Source: Actinomycetota bacterium (GTDB taxonomy: Bacteria; Actinomycetota; Actinomycetes; Nanopelagicales; Nanopelagicaceae). Taken from it: a stretch of 46,697 nt of DNA. This document shows, in pieces, positions 23,141 through 31,698 of the stretch; the stretch's first letter is position 1, and each line of letters begins with the position of its first letter. Where the stretch lies: the NCBI GenBank assembly GCA_009702965.1, contig WLHB01000007.1, positions 1 to 46,697 of the forward strand. Direction: 5' to 3'. Position numbers and translations under genes: made by a program. The notes under the pieces are model-generated. The model saw only the letters and a program-made list of their open reading frames with translations, searched no databases and was not told the origin of the DNA.

Positions 23141-25474
23141 TTATCGAATACGAAGCGAGTTTGTAACGACAAGGAGTGAGCTCAGCGCCATTGCAGCCGC
23201 GGCATACATGGGTGTTAACGCGCCAGCGATGGCAATTGGAATGCCGATGACGTTATAGGCAAAGGCCCAACCCAGATTTATTTTGATGATTCGCAGCGTT
23301 TTCGTGGCCAATGCGAGTGAACTGACAACACCCATTAGATCCTTGCCCATCAAGGTGATGTCGGCGCTACCAATTGCTGAGTCGGTTCCTGTTCCCATCG
23401 CGATACTTAAATCGGCAGCGGCTAGCGCTGCGGCATCGTTAATGCCATCGCCAACCATGAGCACTGTCTTTGAGTCTTTCTTGAAATCTTCGACAACACG
23501 TAATTTGCGATCAGGCAAAGTGTTGGCAATAACGTTACTTGCAGGAATTCCAACAAGAGAGGCGATGTGACGAGCGCTCTCTTGATTGTCTCCGGTGACT
23601 AACCATGGAGTGATTCCACGAGCATTAAGTGCAGAGATCGTTGCTTCTGCGTCATCTTTAACAACATCAGAGGTTGTAAATAGAGCGAGTGCAACACCAT
23701 CCCAGGCAAGTACTGAAACGCTTTCACCGCGGCTACGGGCTTTCTCAATACCTTCAGAGATCTGAGGATCAAAAGGAACGGAGCTATGTGCAATCGCCTC
23801 TGGGGTTCCAATAAGAACGAGCGGTGAGAATGAGCCACACTCAACTCGTCCTCCAACGCCTGAACCAGGAGTCTGAATAAAATCGGTAAGAGGCAAGATC
23901 TTCGCACCACGTGAAAGAGAATGAGATGCGATCGCCTTTGCAATCGGATGATCATTTGCATTTTCAAGAGTCAGCGCTGTTGAGAGAATCATCTGCTCAT
24001 TGATAATCGCTGAAATTTCATTTCCGAGCACTTTTTGAGCCGACGTTGGAATCAGAACATCGCCAACTTTCATTACACCAGTGGTCAGAGTTCCTGTCTT
24101 ATCAAAAATCGCAACATTTACGGCGCGAGCAAGCTCTAGGACGTGTGGTTTACGTAAGACGATTCCGCGAGAAGCACCGCGACCTGATGCCACAACAAGT
24201 GCCACCGGCGTTGCTAATCCGAGAGCGCATGGACAGGCAATAACAAGAACGGTGATTGCTACAGAAATCGATGTCGAGAGAGAACGGCCATCGCCGCCAT
24301 TGAGGGCGCTATCGAGGTAGTAATACCAGAGAAAGAATGTTCCGATTGAAACGAGTGTGACTATTGGAACAAAAACCGCTGAAATTCGATCTGCTAGACG
24401 CTGAATTGGCGCTTTAGCACTTTGTGCTTCGACAACCATTGCAGTGATTCGGGCTAGTTCAGTATCGCTACCAATGCGAGTGGCCTTAACGATAATGCGA
24501 CCATTGTTATTCATCGATGCACCGATAACGCGTGAGCCTGGTGACACATCGACAGGGACAGACTCTCCTGTAAGCATTGAATTATCGACGGAAGAGTTAC
24601 CAGAAATCACAACACCATCTGTTGCGATACGAGCACCTGGCTTTACGACGAATTCATCACCTAAGACCAAATGCTCAATAGGAATGAGAACTTCTAAACC
24701 GCTGCGAAGGACTGTCACTTCTTTTGCGTGCAGAGATAGAAGTGAGGTGAGGGCGCTACTAGCACGATGCTTAGCACGCGATTCTAGAAAACGACCCAAG
24801 ATTACGAAGAGAAGAACACCAGCGGCAACTTCTGTATACACATCTCCATCACCCGTTGCATTTGCATAGATAGACCATGTGAAGGCTGCGAAGGAGCCAA
24901 GTGAAATCAAGGTATCCATTGTTGGATGTTTGATGTTTCGGATTGCGGCGCGGTGAATTGGCCATGCAACAAAGAGAATCAGGGGAGTAGTTAAACCAAT
25001 AACAACCCATGCTGTAGGTGAATAAAGTGGATGTGGGATTGAGAGGAGATCAAGGAGATCGTGAATCTGCATATCGATCCACATATGCCAATCCATCACC
25101 ATTGAGATAGCAATCGCAGGAACCCCAAAGAGGATCGCCCAGATAAGAGCTCGTGTTGATTTTCGATTGGCAAGTGCTGGCCCCTGACTATCTGCCATCA
25201 AGGTCGCGCCATATCCAGCGGATTTAATCTTTGAAATAATCACATCGGTAGGTAACTCTTCTGGCGCAAGAACGTGAACAGTCTCACTCGCGAAATTTAC
25301 TGAGGCGCGAACACCAGCGACGGAATTGAGTGCTCGCTCAACCGAAGCCACACATGATGAACATGTCATACCTGTTACTGAGTATGTTGTTGCAATCAGG
25401 ATTGCTTTATCTAAGTCAATTGAAACCTCAGGTTCACGATGGCGCATGAGATCGATTGAAATATCTTCAGCCAT
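23141..25474 (-). CDS. copA: Copper-type heavy-metal P1B ATPase
   Basis: A 777-aa P1B ATPase. One N-terminal HMA domain carries the metal site GMTCSSC (about residues 35-41). The transmembrane metal motif CPCALGLATP identifies the Cu(I)/Ag(I) class. It also has the phosphorylation site DKTGTLTTG, TGES (LTGESVPVD), HPIAKAI (the HP dipeptide) and the hinge MVGDGINDAAAL. It should export copper across the cytoplasmic membrane. The start lies 8 bp inside the hisN 3' end, so the two are co-transcribed, an unusual pairing of metal export with histidine biosynthesis. No copper sensor or CopZ is nearby. Confidence 0.92.
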   Translation of the reverse strand: MAEDISIDLMRHREPEVSIDLDKAILIATTYSVTGMTCSSCVASVERALNSVAGVRASVNFASETVHVLAPEELPTDVIISKIKSAGYGATLMADSQGPALANRKSTRALIWAILFGVPAIAISMVMDWHMWIDMQIHDLLDLLSIPHPLYSPTAWVVIGLTTPLILFVAWPIHRAAIRNIKHPTMDTLISLGSFAAFTWSIYANATGDGDVYTEVAAGVLLFVILGRFLESRAKHRASSALTSLLSLHAKEVTVLRSGLEVLIPIEHLVLGDEFVVKPGARIATDGVVISGNSSVDNSMLTGESVPVDVSPGSRVIGASMNNNGRIIVKATRIGSDTELARITAMVVEAQSAKAPIQRLADRISAVFVPIVTLVSIGTFFLWYYYLDSALNGGDGRSLSTSISVAITVLVIACPCALGLATPVALVVASGRGASRGIVLRKPHVLELARAVNVAIFDKTGTLTTGVMKVGDVLIPTSAQKVLGNEISAIINEQMILSTALTLENANDHPIAKAIASHSLSRGAKILPLTDFIQTPGSGVGGRVECGSFSPLVLIGTPEAIAHSSVPFDPQISEGIEKARSRGESVSVLAWDGVALALFTTSDVVKDDAEATISALNARGITPWLVTGDNQESARHIASLVGIPASNVIANTLPDRKLRVVEDFKKDSKTVLMVGDGINDAAALAAADLSIAMGTGTDSAIGSADITLMGKDLMGVVSSLALATKTLRIIKINLGWAFAYNVIGIPIAIAGALTPMYAAAAMALSSLLVVTNSLRIR

Positions 25475-26306
25475 TGTTATTTTCCTTTAGATTGAGAGCG
25501 GATAGTACTTGAGTATGTATTTTTGAATTAGATGAGATTGCATTTGGACCAAATGGTCCATCAGCGCCGTCGAGTGAGGTAAATCGACCACCGGCTTCTG
25601 TCACGATTAAATCTAACGCTGCCATATCCCAGAGCGCTAACGATGGTTCGATCGCTGCATCTACTGCGCCTTCAGCGACGAGCATGTGAGACCAGAAATC
25701 TCCGACACCACGTGTTCGCCATGCGCTATCAAGAAGAGTTTCAAAGGCGTTACGGCGATCGCCCCAACCTTGGAAATCTGAGTACGCAATCGAAGCGTCG
25801 GCGATTGTTTGCACACCTGACACATGTAGAGGTCGTGGTGGTGTCGAATTTTCTAGTATGTAAGCGCCATGACCGCGAGTGGCATACCAACGGCGATAAA
25901 GAGCTGGAGATGAAACAACGCTCACAACAACCTGACCGTCTACAACAAGTGCGATCAGCGTTGCCCACGTTGGAACACCACGAAGAAAATTCTTAGTGCC
26001 ATCAATGGGATCAATTACCCAATAGCGATTGAGGCTATCTGCAGACGATCGAGAATCACCAAACTCTTCACCAACAATTGTGTCGGTAGGGTACTTGGTG
26101 GCAATAGCACTACGTATGGCTTCTTCAACGGCACGATCAGCATCTGTTACTGGAGTGTTATCTGGCTTTGTTGTGATCTTTAAATCTAAGGCACGATAGC
26201 GCGAGAGCGAAATAACATCGGCTTGATCTGCCAGTGAGAGTGCGAAGGTAAGTTCATCTGCAAAGCTGGAAGAGTTTCCGCCCATGTTATTTCCTGCCCC
26301 ACTCAT
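25467..26306 (-). CDS. hisN: Histidinol-phosphatase (inositol monophosphatase family)
   Basis: A 279-aa IMPase-fold phosphatase. Metal-binding motifs are VGEEFG (Glu), WVIDPIDGTKNFLRG (Asp-Pro-Ile-Asp) and WDMAALDLIVTEAGG. Actinobacterial HisN proteins of this type carry out the histidinol-phosphate dephosphorylation step of histidine synthesis; assignment over inositol monophosphatase is by resemblance. TAGAAT lies 6 nt before ATG 26306 on the minus strand (26318-26313), giving a leaderless start. A second ATG 7 codons later is possible. It overlaps copA downstream. Confidence 0.8.
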   Translation of the reverse strand: MSGAGNNMGGNSSSFADELTFALSLADQADVISLSRYRALDLKITTKPDNTPVTDADRAVEEAIRSAIATKYPTDTIVGEEFGDSRSSADSLNRYWVIDPIDGTKNFLRGVPTWATLIALVVDGQVVVSVVSSPALYRRWYATRGHGAYILENSTPPRPLHVSGVQTIADASIAYSDFQGWGDRRNAFETLLDSAWRTRGVGDFWSHMLVAEGAVDAAIEPSLALWDMAALDLIVTEAGGRFTSLDGADGPFGPNAISSNSKIHTQVLSALNLKENNNG

Positions 26307-26312
26307 AGCCCG

Positions 26313-26318
26313 ATTCTA
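26313..26318 (-). promoter_or_regulatory. -10 box of hisN (leaderless)
   Basis: TAGAAT on the minus strand, 6 nt before the ATG at 26306. Confidence 0.45.
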
Positions 26319-26332
26319 TCTTCGCTATGTAC

Positions 26333-27364
26333 TTACTCGCTCAGCGTAGGGTTCTTATCCTTGAGCTCTAAGAGTGACCTTAGACTCGTTACGCGTGTCA
26401 TCCGCTCTTGATCAATAACACCTGCAGGTGCAACCCATTCGTTGAGGCGACAACTTGGCTCATAGTGAGTGCAGTGAGGCAGACAACCCTGGGTGATCTC
26501 TGCGATATCTGCAAAGGCTGCAATGATTCGATTTGAGTCAAGATGAGCAAGACCGAAGGCTCTAATTCCCGGTGTATCAATAATCCAACCATCATGGCTC
26601 TTCAGTTCAGATGAGAGTGGAAGGGCTATCGCACTTGATGAGGTGTGACGCCCACGTCCGGTCACAGTATTAACAATGCCTGTTATCCGTCCAGCATGGG
26701 GAACGAGAGCGTTAATGAGAGTTGATTTTCCAACGCCTGAGTGTCCAACTAAGACAGAAGTTTTTCCAGTAAGGACCTCTTTAATAATTGAAAGGCTCGC
26801 CTCTTGTGAATCTGCCTTTGATGACGAGGTTAAAATCGTGACACCAAGTTTTCTGTACTCTTCAACAAAATCAGGTAACGGTGCTAAATCTGTCTTTGTC
26901 ATGAGAAGTATTGGTGTGATGCTTTCGTGAAAGGCGCAGACTAAGAAGCGATCAATGAGCCCACGACGTGGCTCTGGATTTGTTACTGCAGCAACAATAA
27001 CGAGCTGATCAATATTGGCAACAATTGTTCGCTCCACTTGTGCAGCATCATCGACGGTGCGACTCAATGAGTTACGACGTGGTTCAACTGAAACTATTCG
27101 GGCAAGACTTCCATCGCTTCCACTCACATCACCAACGAGCTTTACACGATCTCCCACAACTACTGATTTTGGTCCTAATTCACGGGCCTTCATCGCAGTC
27201 ACAATGACTGCATCATCTGTGATGCAGGTTGTTCGACCACGATCCACTGTTGTTACAAGTGCAAATATGGCATCAGCATGAGCAGGTCGATCTTTACTAC
27301 GCGGGCGCGTACTTCGTGCTGGCCTGATCCGCGCATCGGATTCATCATATGAATACGGGGTCAT
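26333..27364 (-). CDS. rsgA: Ribosome small-subunit GTPase RsgA (YjeQ)
   Basis: A 343-aa circularly permuted GTPase that matures the 30S subunit. OB-fold region GDRVKLVGD...; G4 motif TKTD (LLMTKTDL) precedes G1 GHSGVGKSTLIN, which is the permutation. Then come G3 DTPG (IIDTPGIRAFG) and the C-terminal zinc region CLPHCTHYEPSCRL. The start overlaps the aroA stop by 4 bp. The aroA-rsgA pair beside SRAP and the SigR-type sigma gene is also the order in mycobacteria (from memory). Confidence 0.95.
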   Translation of the reverse strand: MTPYSYDESDARIRPARSTRPRSKDRPAHADAIFALVTTVDRGRTTCITDDAVIVTAMKARELGPKSVVVGDRVKLVGDVSGSDGSLARIVSVEPRRNSLSRTVDDAAQVERTIVANIDQLVIVAAVTNPEPRRGLIDRFLVCAFHESITPILLMTKTDLAPLPDFVEEYRKLGVTILTSSSKADSQEASLSIIKEVLTGKTSVLVGHSGVGKSTLINALVPHAGRITGIVNTVTGRGRHTSSSAIALPLSSELKSHDGWIIDTPGIRAFGLAHLDSNRIIAAFADIAEITQGCLPHCTHYEPSCRLNEWVAPAGVIDQERMTRVTSLRSLLELKDKNPTLSE

Positions 27365-28653
27365 GAAAGAAGACTCATCCAGAGCCCTGGAAAATCAGGA
27401 AGTGTTTTCTTGGTAGTTGCTATGTTTTCAACAGATATATCGCGGACAACTAAGCCAATAACTGCCCCTGCGGTAGCCAATCGGTGGTCCTCATATGTAT
27501 GAAAGAGCCCACCATGAAGTGAACCCTGCGTTGGATCGATAAATAAGCTTGTCTCATCTTCACTTACCTTGCTGCCAATTGAGTTCAACTCTGTGGTGAG
27601 TGCGGCTAAGCGATCTGTTTCATGAAGGCGAAGGTGCCCGATACCGCGAAGGTGTGATGGTGAATCTGCCAGAGCAGCTACTGCTGCAATCGATGGTGTT
27701 AATTCGCCAACATCGTGGAGGTCAATATCAATTCCTTTAATTGATGATCCGCCAACTAAAGTCAATCCCTGGTCGTTAAGTTCGCAGGTAGAGCCCATAC
27801 GAGTAAATATCTCACGTAACTGATCACCAGGTTGATTTGTCTTTTGTGGCCAATCAGAAATTGTGACGCGACCTCCACAGACCATAGCGAGTGAGAGAAA
27901 CGGCGCAGCATTTGATAGATCTGGCTCAATTGTTAAATCCAAACCATGCAATGGCCCTGGTGCAACGCTCCATCGCTGTGCATCGGTATCGACGGTAACA
28001 ACTGCACCGAAATCTCGCAGCATTGAAACTGTCATATCTATATGTGGCATAGATGGAAGTGCTGGCCCTGAATGAGTGACAGAGATTCCATTGACCATGC
28101 TTGGACCAATGAGCAATAGCGCAGATAAAAACTGACTTGATTTGCTGGCATCGATTGTGATCGCACCGCCAGGAATTTCTCCACTTCCAGTCATCTTCAT
28201 CGGCAAGCGATATTTACCACCGTGATCAATAACAATTCCAAGCTCTTCTAGCGCACTGATAACTGGCCCTAACGGTCTTTCATATGAGCGAGCATCACCA
28301 TCGAAAGAGACTTCACCGTGAGCAAGTGCTGCAAGTGGCGGAAGAAAGCGCATCACTGTTCCAGCATTTCCAACATCAATTGTTGCTGGACCCTTCAGGG
28401 GCTGCGGAGTGATCACCCAATTTCCAGAGCCATCATCTGTAATTGAGGTGCCAAGTGCCTTAAGGCCATCGACCATTAATTGGGTATCGCGTGATTGCAG
28501 TGGTTTACGTAGGGTTGATGGGGATTGAGCCTGCGCGGCAAGAATCAATGCGCGATTAGTAACTGACTTTGATCCGGGAATGCTTACGACGATATCGACC
28601 TCCTTGCGCCCGCGATAAATCGCAGGCCACGGTGACGATGTCGTTGATTCCAT
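27361..28653 (-). CDS. aroA: 3-phosphoshikimate 1-carboxyvinyltransferase (EPSP synthase)
   Basis: A 430-aa EPSP synthase, sixth step of the shikimate pathway (S3P + PEP to EPSP). It has PGSKSVTNRALILAA near the N-terminus, the LFGNAGTxxR-like GNAGTVMRFLPPLA, DGDARSYERPLGPV, SSQFLSALLL, and the C-terminal RLHETDRLAAL and YEDHRLATAGAV. The Gly of GNAGT is retained. ATG 28653 has TAGACT six nt upstream (minus), predicting leaderless transcription from a 32-bp gap shared with the divergent SRAP gene. Confidence 0.96.
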   Translation of the reverse strand: MESTTSSPWPAIYRGRKEVDIVVSIPGSKSVTNRALILAAQAQSPSTLRKPLQSRDTQLMVDGLKALGTSITDDGSGNWVITPQPLKGPATIDVGNAGTVMRFLPPLAALAHGEVSFDGDARSYERPLGPVISALEELGIVIDHGGKYRLPMKMTGSGEIPGGAITIDASKSSQFLSALLLIGPSMVNGISVTHSGPALPSMPHIDMTVSMLRDFGAVVTVDTDAQRWSVAPGPLHGLDLTIEPDLSNAAPFLSLAMVCGGRVTISDWPQKTNQPGDQLREIFTRMGSTCELNDQGLTLVGGSSIKGIDIDLHDVGELTPSIAAVAALADSPSHLRGIGHLRLHETDRLAALTTELNSIGSKVSEDETSLFIDPTQGSLHGGLFHTYEDHRLATAGAVIGLVVRDISVENIATTKKTLPDFPGLWMSLLS

Positions 28654-28659
28654 TCGTAC

Positions 28660-28678
28660 AGTCTACCCGTCGTAGACT
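28660..28678. promoter_or_regulatory. Mirror-image -10 boxes of aroA and the SRAP gene
   Basis: TAGACT on minus (28665-28660), 6 nt before the aroA ATG, and TAGACT on plus (28673-28678), 7 nt before the SRAP GTG. Together they form the perfect inverted repeat GTCTAC-N5-GTAGAC (28661-28677). Each -35 would fall in or at the start of the opposite gene. Confidence 0.55.
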
Positions 28679-28685
28679 TACAGCC

Positions 28686-29408
28686 GTGTGTGGTCGTTAT
28701 GCAAGAACTCAGGGTGCTGATGACATCATCTCTGCCTTTGATATCAATTCCAACGAAGTAGATGGCTCGCTCCCACTTAATTGGAATATCGCTCCAACAA
28801 ATGAGATTTACATTATTCGCGGAGAGATGACCCTTGCAACTGCATCGTGGGGATTGATTGCGCCATGGTCGCTTGATCCGACGGCGGCGCGAACATCACA
28901 ATCACATGCCATAAATGCCAGAAGTGAATCCATTTTTGAGAAGCCAACCTTTAGAGATGCTTTCCGCAGAACACGCTGCATTATTCCGGTGAATGGATAT
29001 TACGAATGGGCCACGGCCCTCGGGAAGTATTCGCCGAAGCAACCTTTCTATATGAGCCCTGATCCAAAGATATGGGGGTCAGTATTTTCTGTAGCAGGAA
29101 TCTGGAGCAGATGGATTTCACCAACAGGCGAGCAGATTGATAGCGCATCAATCATTACTCGTGAGGCAGTTGGTGAACTAGCGACAATCCATAGTCGTAT
29201 GCCCGTGATGCTTCCTAGAGACCGTTGGAAAAATTGGCTAGACCAAGAACAGACCGACCTGAACGATCTCCGTAATCTCATGGTCGTTGATCGCCCGGAT
29301 CACGGAATTCTCATTGACCCAGTCTCCACCCGTGTCAATCTTGTTGCCAACAATGGAGCGGATCTGATTACCCCCATCACTCTTGGCGAACCGACAACAC
29401 TCTTTTAA
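28686..29408 (+). CDS. SRAP (YedK/HMCES) abasic-site DNA-crosslinking protein
   Basis: A 240-aa SRAP domain protein, which forms a covalent bond with abasic sites in single-stranded DNA through an N-terminal Cys. The start is GTG 28686, giving MCGRYAR; Cys2 becomes the catalytic N-terminus after Met removal, which fixes the start firmly. Other active-site motifs are NARSES, RCIIPVNGYYEWA (Glu) and IHSRMPVML (His). It is divergent from aroA with only 32 bp between, and upstream of sigR, so it may be part of a stress response. Confidence 0.93.
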   Translation: MCGRYARTQGADDIISAFDINSNEVDGSLPLNWNIAPTNEIYIIRGEMTLATASWGLIAPWSLDPTAARTSQSHAINARSESIFEKPTFRDAFRRTRCIIPVNGYYEWATALGKYSPKQPFYMSPDPKIWGSVFSVAGIWSRWISPTGEQIDSASIITREAVGELATIHSRMPVMLPRDRWKNWLDQEQTDLNDLRNLMVVDRPDHGILIDPVSTRVNLVANNGADLITPITLGEPTTLF

Positions 29409-29448
29409 CCACCTTCCGTCTCGATGCGATTTTTCTCTGATGCTGAGA

Positions 29449-29454
29449 TAGCCT
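29449..29454 (+). promoter_or_regulatory. -10 box of sigR (leaderless)
   Basis: TAGCCT ends 7 nt before ATG 29462. No SigR-type GGAAT/GTT promoter is visible in the 53-bp gap. Confidence 0.4.
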
Positions 29455-29461
29455 AGAAGCA

Positions 29462-30088
29462 ATGACATCAAAGGATTTAGTTCTAGAAAGCGCCGCTGAC
29501 CGAACGCTTCGGTTTGAGCGAGACGCTCTTGTCTTCATGGATCAGCTATATGCAGCTGCTCTGCGATATACAAAAAATCCAGAGGATGCACGCGATCTTG
29601 TACAAGACACATATATCAAAGCCTTTACTTCATTTCATCAATTTGAAGAAGGAACAAATTTAAGAGCATGGCTCTATCGAGTGCTCACAACAACATTTAT
29701 TAACTCGTATCGCAAAAAGCAACGCCAGCCTCTGATTGCTAATAATGAATTAGAAGATTGGCAGATTGATCGTGCACAAAGCCACACGAGCGATCTTGGA
29801 AAGTCCGCCGAGGTTGAAGCGCTGGAAAATTTACCTGATAGCGATATTAAGAATGCGCTACAAGAGTTACCTGATGAATTTCGAATGGCTGTCTACTTAG
29901 CCGATGTTGAAGGTTTCTCCTATAAAGAGATTGCAGAAATTATTGATATCCCAGCCGGCACCGTGATGTCGCGTCTACATCGTGGTCGCAAATTACTGCG
30001 CGAGAAATTAGCGGACTATGCGCGCGAGCTCGGGTACACAGTTGATTCAGATAAAAAGAAGTCACCTGATAAGGAGGTGAACTCATGA
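29462..30088 (+). CDS. sigR: SigR/SigH-type ECF RNA polymerase sigma factor
   Basis: A 208-aa ECF sigma factor. Region 2 has [23 protein letters not shown] and [24 protein letters not shown]. Region 4 has [52 protein letters not shown]. The RKKQRQP segment and the partner ZAS anti-sigma are typical of the thiol-oxidative-stress sigma SigR (Streptomyces) / SigH (mycobacteria). It is coupled to the anti-sigma gene by ATGA at 30085-30088. The ribosome binding site AAGGAGGTG inside its 3' end (about 30070-30078) serves rsrA. Confidence 0.93.
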   Translation: MTSKDLVLESAADRTLRFERDALVFMDQLYAAALRYTKNPEDARDLVQDTYIKAFTSFHQFEEGTNLRAWLYRVLTTTFINSYRKKQRQPLIANNELEDWQIDRAQSHTSDLGKSAEVEALENLPDSDIKNALQELPDEFRMAVYLADVEGFSYKEIAEIIDIPAGTVMSRLHRGRKLLREKLADYARELGYTVDSDKKKSPDKEVNS

Positions 30089-30543
30089 CATCTTTCGGCG
30101 CAGAACAGATGAGTTGCCCTGAGGTGCTCGCCTCACTTGTCTTTATCATCGAAGACGCTATCGATCAGGTTGAACGACCAGATCAGGTCAGAGGTCATAT
30201 TGATATCTGCCCTCAATGCTCTCGTCAATTAGAGCATGAACTTCTTACCCACACATTCTTAATGGATGCCTTGCGCAGGTCATGCGTTGAGAAAGCGCCA
30301 GCAAGTCTCTATGAAAGCATTCATAGCCAATTGATCAATAATCAATTATTTGGAGGCCAGGAAAGTACTGAAGTCGTGACCACATACTCAATGACTGAGA
30401 TTTCAATAGAAATAGATGAGTTTGGAAATGTTGAGCATCGCGAGATTCAGATCGAGCAAACACATATTCAACAGACACATATTCAACAGACACATATTCA
30501 AGAAACTAACAGTGATGATGGTATGCCAGGAGAAAAGCCGTAA
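30085..30543 (+). CDS. rsrA: RsrA-like zinc anti-sigma factor with a repeat-bearing C-terminal extension
   Basis: A 152-aa protein whose first 95 or so residues match the ZAS fold of RsrA: Cys in MSCPEV, then HIDICPQC (HxxxCxxC zinc motif), and a further Cys in RRSCVEK. It should bind and inhibit the SigR protein encoded just upstream, releasing it when oxidised. Family members are about 100 aa; here about 50 extra residues follow, rich in Glu/Thr/Ile and including three copies of a 5-residue repeat (HIQQT). The start overlaps sigR (ATGA); the stop overlaps the next ATG (TAATG). Confidence 0.82.
   Translation: MTSFGAEQMSCPEVLASLVFIIEDAIDQVERPDQVRGHIDICPQCSRQLEHELLTHTFLMDALRRSCVEKAPASLYESIHSQLINNQLFGGQESTEVVTTYSMTEISIEIDEFGNVEHREIQIEQTHIQQTHIQQTHIQETNSDDGMPGEKP
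30461..30505 (+). repeat. 15-bp in-frame tandem repeat in rsrA
   Basis: CACATATTCAACAGA (30461-30475) is repeated exactly at 30476-30490, with a third diverged copy at 30491-30505. It encodes [15 protein letters not shown]. The 15-bp period keeps the frame if copies are gained or lost. Confidence 0.92.
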
Positions 30544-30950
30544 TGAAACCCGCAGAGGAAGTCATCGGAGCAGTTGGGCTTTCAACAATGGTGGTCAGAC
30601 CCGGCGACACATGTGTTGCGATGGGAATTTCTGATTTACCGATATTGGCTAGTTCTCACATCATGCACTCAATGGAGAGCGCTACCGTTGCAGCTCTGAC
30701 TGATTATCTAGAATCTGGTGAGACAACAATTGTTGAAAACTTTGAGATTACAAATCTTGATTCTGTAGGAATTGGCTCTGAAGTCAGATGTACTGCTCGC
30801 TGTATTGAAGTGGAGGGGCGCGAGTTAACTTTCCTCTGCGATCTCTATGAAGGTGAGCGACATATAGCTCAAGGAGTTATCAAGAGAAAGGCGGTGGAGC
30901 GAGTTTCTTACCTCGCACGCACCGCCGCTCAATCTCTATTAACTAATTAA
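30543..30950 (+). CDS. FlK-type hotdog thioesterase
   Basis: A 135-aa hotdog-fold protein of the fluoroacetyl-CoA thioesterase (FlK)-like family. Recognisable features are LPILASSHIMHSMESATVAALTDYLESGETTIVENFEITNLD, then GSEVRCTARCIEVEGRELTFLCDLYEGERHIAQGVIKR. The FlK Thr/Glu/His active-site layout is plausible, but the substrate cannot be inferred; housekeeping members hydrolyse short acyl-CoAs. The ATG overlaps the anti-sigma stop (TAATG), making it the third gene of the sigR operon. It converges directly on sodN: its last base is 30950 and the sodN stop begins at 30951. Confidence 0.82.
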   Translation: MKPAEEVIGAVGLSTMVVRPGDTCVAMGISDLPILASSHIMHSMESATVAALTDYLESGETTIVENFEITNLDSVGIGSEVRCTARCIEVEGRELTFLCDLYEGERHIAQGVIKRKAVERVSYLARTAAQSLLTN

Positions 30951-31346
30951 TTACTTCTTTGTGGCCCAGAAGATCTCAGCAATTTCATCGATCTTTGCGA
31001 TCAATGAATCTGCAACTGCAACATCTTGAGTTCCCTTTGTTCCTGCAGCACCTGCAAGTTTTGTTGCTTCATTAAATAGTGAGTGCAACTGTGGGTATGC
31101 CTCGAAGTGAGGAGCCTTGAAGTAATCAGTCCAGAGAACCCAGAGGTGCTCTTTGACAGCATGTGAACGCTCTTCTTTGATTGCAACGGAGCGTGAACGG
31201 AAATCAGCATCAGGGTTGGCGGCATATTTCTCCATGCACGCTTTCACTGAGAGGGCTTCAATGCGTGCCTGAGCAGGGTCATAGACCCCACAAGGAAGGT
31301 CGCAATGTGCGTAAACGGTTAATGTCGGCTTAAAGAATTTTTTCAT
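30951..31346 (-). CDS. sodN: Nickel-type superoxide dismutase
   Basis: 131 aa. A 13-residue pro-sequence (MKKFFKPTLTVYA) is followed by the Ni-hook HCDLPCGVY at the mature N-terminus: His1, Cys2 and Cys6 bind nickel after the pro-sequence is cut. The rest matches the four-helix-bundle subunit (DPAQARIEALSV, EERSHAVKEHLWVLWTDYF). It dismutates superoxide in the cytoplasm. The start is ATG 31346, with -10-like TAGTCT (31359-31354 minus) 7 nt upstream. It is divergent from sodX, its maturation protease. Confidence 0.96.
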   Translation of the reverse strand: MKKFFKPTLTVYAHCDLPCGVYDPAQARIEALSVKACMEKYAANPDADFRSRSVAIKEERSHAVKEHLWVLWTDYFKAPHFEAYPQLHSLFNEATKLAGAAGTKGTQDVAVADSLIAKIDEIAEIFWATKK

Positions 31347-31352
31347 GTATGT

Positions 31353-31359
31353 CAGACTA
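31353..31359. promoter_or_regulatory. Overlapping divergent -10 boxes of sodN and sodX
   Basis: Minus TAGTCT (31359-31354) lies 7 nt before the sodN ATG. Plus CAGACT (31353-31358) lies 7 nt before GTG 31366 of sodX. The two boxes overlap, so simultaneous firing is unlikely. Confidence 0.4.
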
Positions 31360-31365
31360 CATTGC

Positions 31366-31686
31366 GTGAGACTTTTTAGCACGGTAAACGTTGAGGGCCC
31401 TTCAATGGCCCCGACCTTTATTCCAGGTGATCAACTCTATGTCCGTTGGTTCTCACGTAAGGGAGCAAAGGCATCCGCTCTGGCGGTGAATAGCATCGTG
31501 ATTCTTGAGCGAGATGAGCAGCCGGGGGTGTTCTACATCAAGCGAATCACACAAATTGCCGCGGAAGGAATCTGGGTCAAGAGCGATAACCCCAAAGGTA
31601 CTGATTCAACGACGTGGGGTTGGCTTCCACCACATGCGGTCAAAGCTAAGTATCTCTTTCGCACCAAGAAAGCACCGCGCGACTGA
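31366..31686 (+). CDS. sodX: Nickel SOD maturation protease (S24/S26 signal-peptidase-like)
   Basis: 106 aa with the signal-peptidase-like catalytic pair: Ser in VEGPSMAPTF and Lys in VFYIKRITQ, followed by VKSDNPKGTDSTTWGWLP. SodX removes the pro-sequence of SodN to expose the nickel hook. GTG 31366 is chosen because a -10-like box is spaced for leaderless transcription. ATG 31345 is possible, but its first bases would overlap the sodN start codon (CATG at 31344-31347). There is no membrane helix, unlike true signal peptidase I. Confidence 0.9.
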   Translation: MRLFSTVNVEGPSMAPTFIPGDQLYVRWFSRKGAKASALAVNSIVILERDEQPGVFYIKRITQIAAEGIWVKSDNPKGTDSTTWGWLPPHAVKAKYLFRTKKAPRD

Positions 31687-31698
31687 ACTAATAACCCT

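Noticed and set aside
23049-23258. Small plus-strand ORF near the copA 3' end
   Set aside because: It overlaps the conserved copA C-terminus and has no start signal or family resemblance.
31345-31365. SodX starting at ATG 31345
   Set aside because: The codon would overlap the sodN start on the other strand, and the GTG at 31366 has a -10-like box at leaderless spacing; kept only as an alternative.
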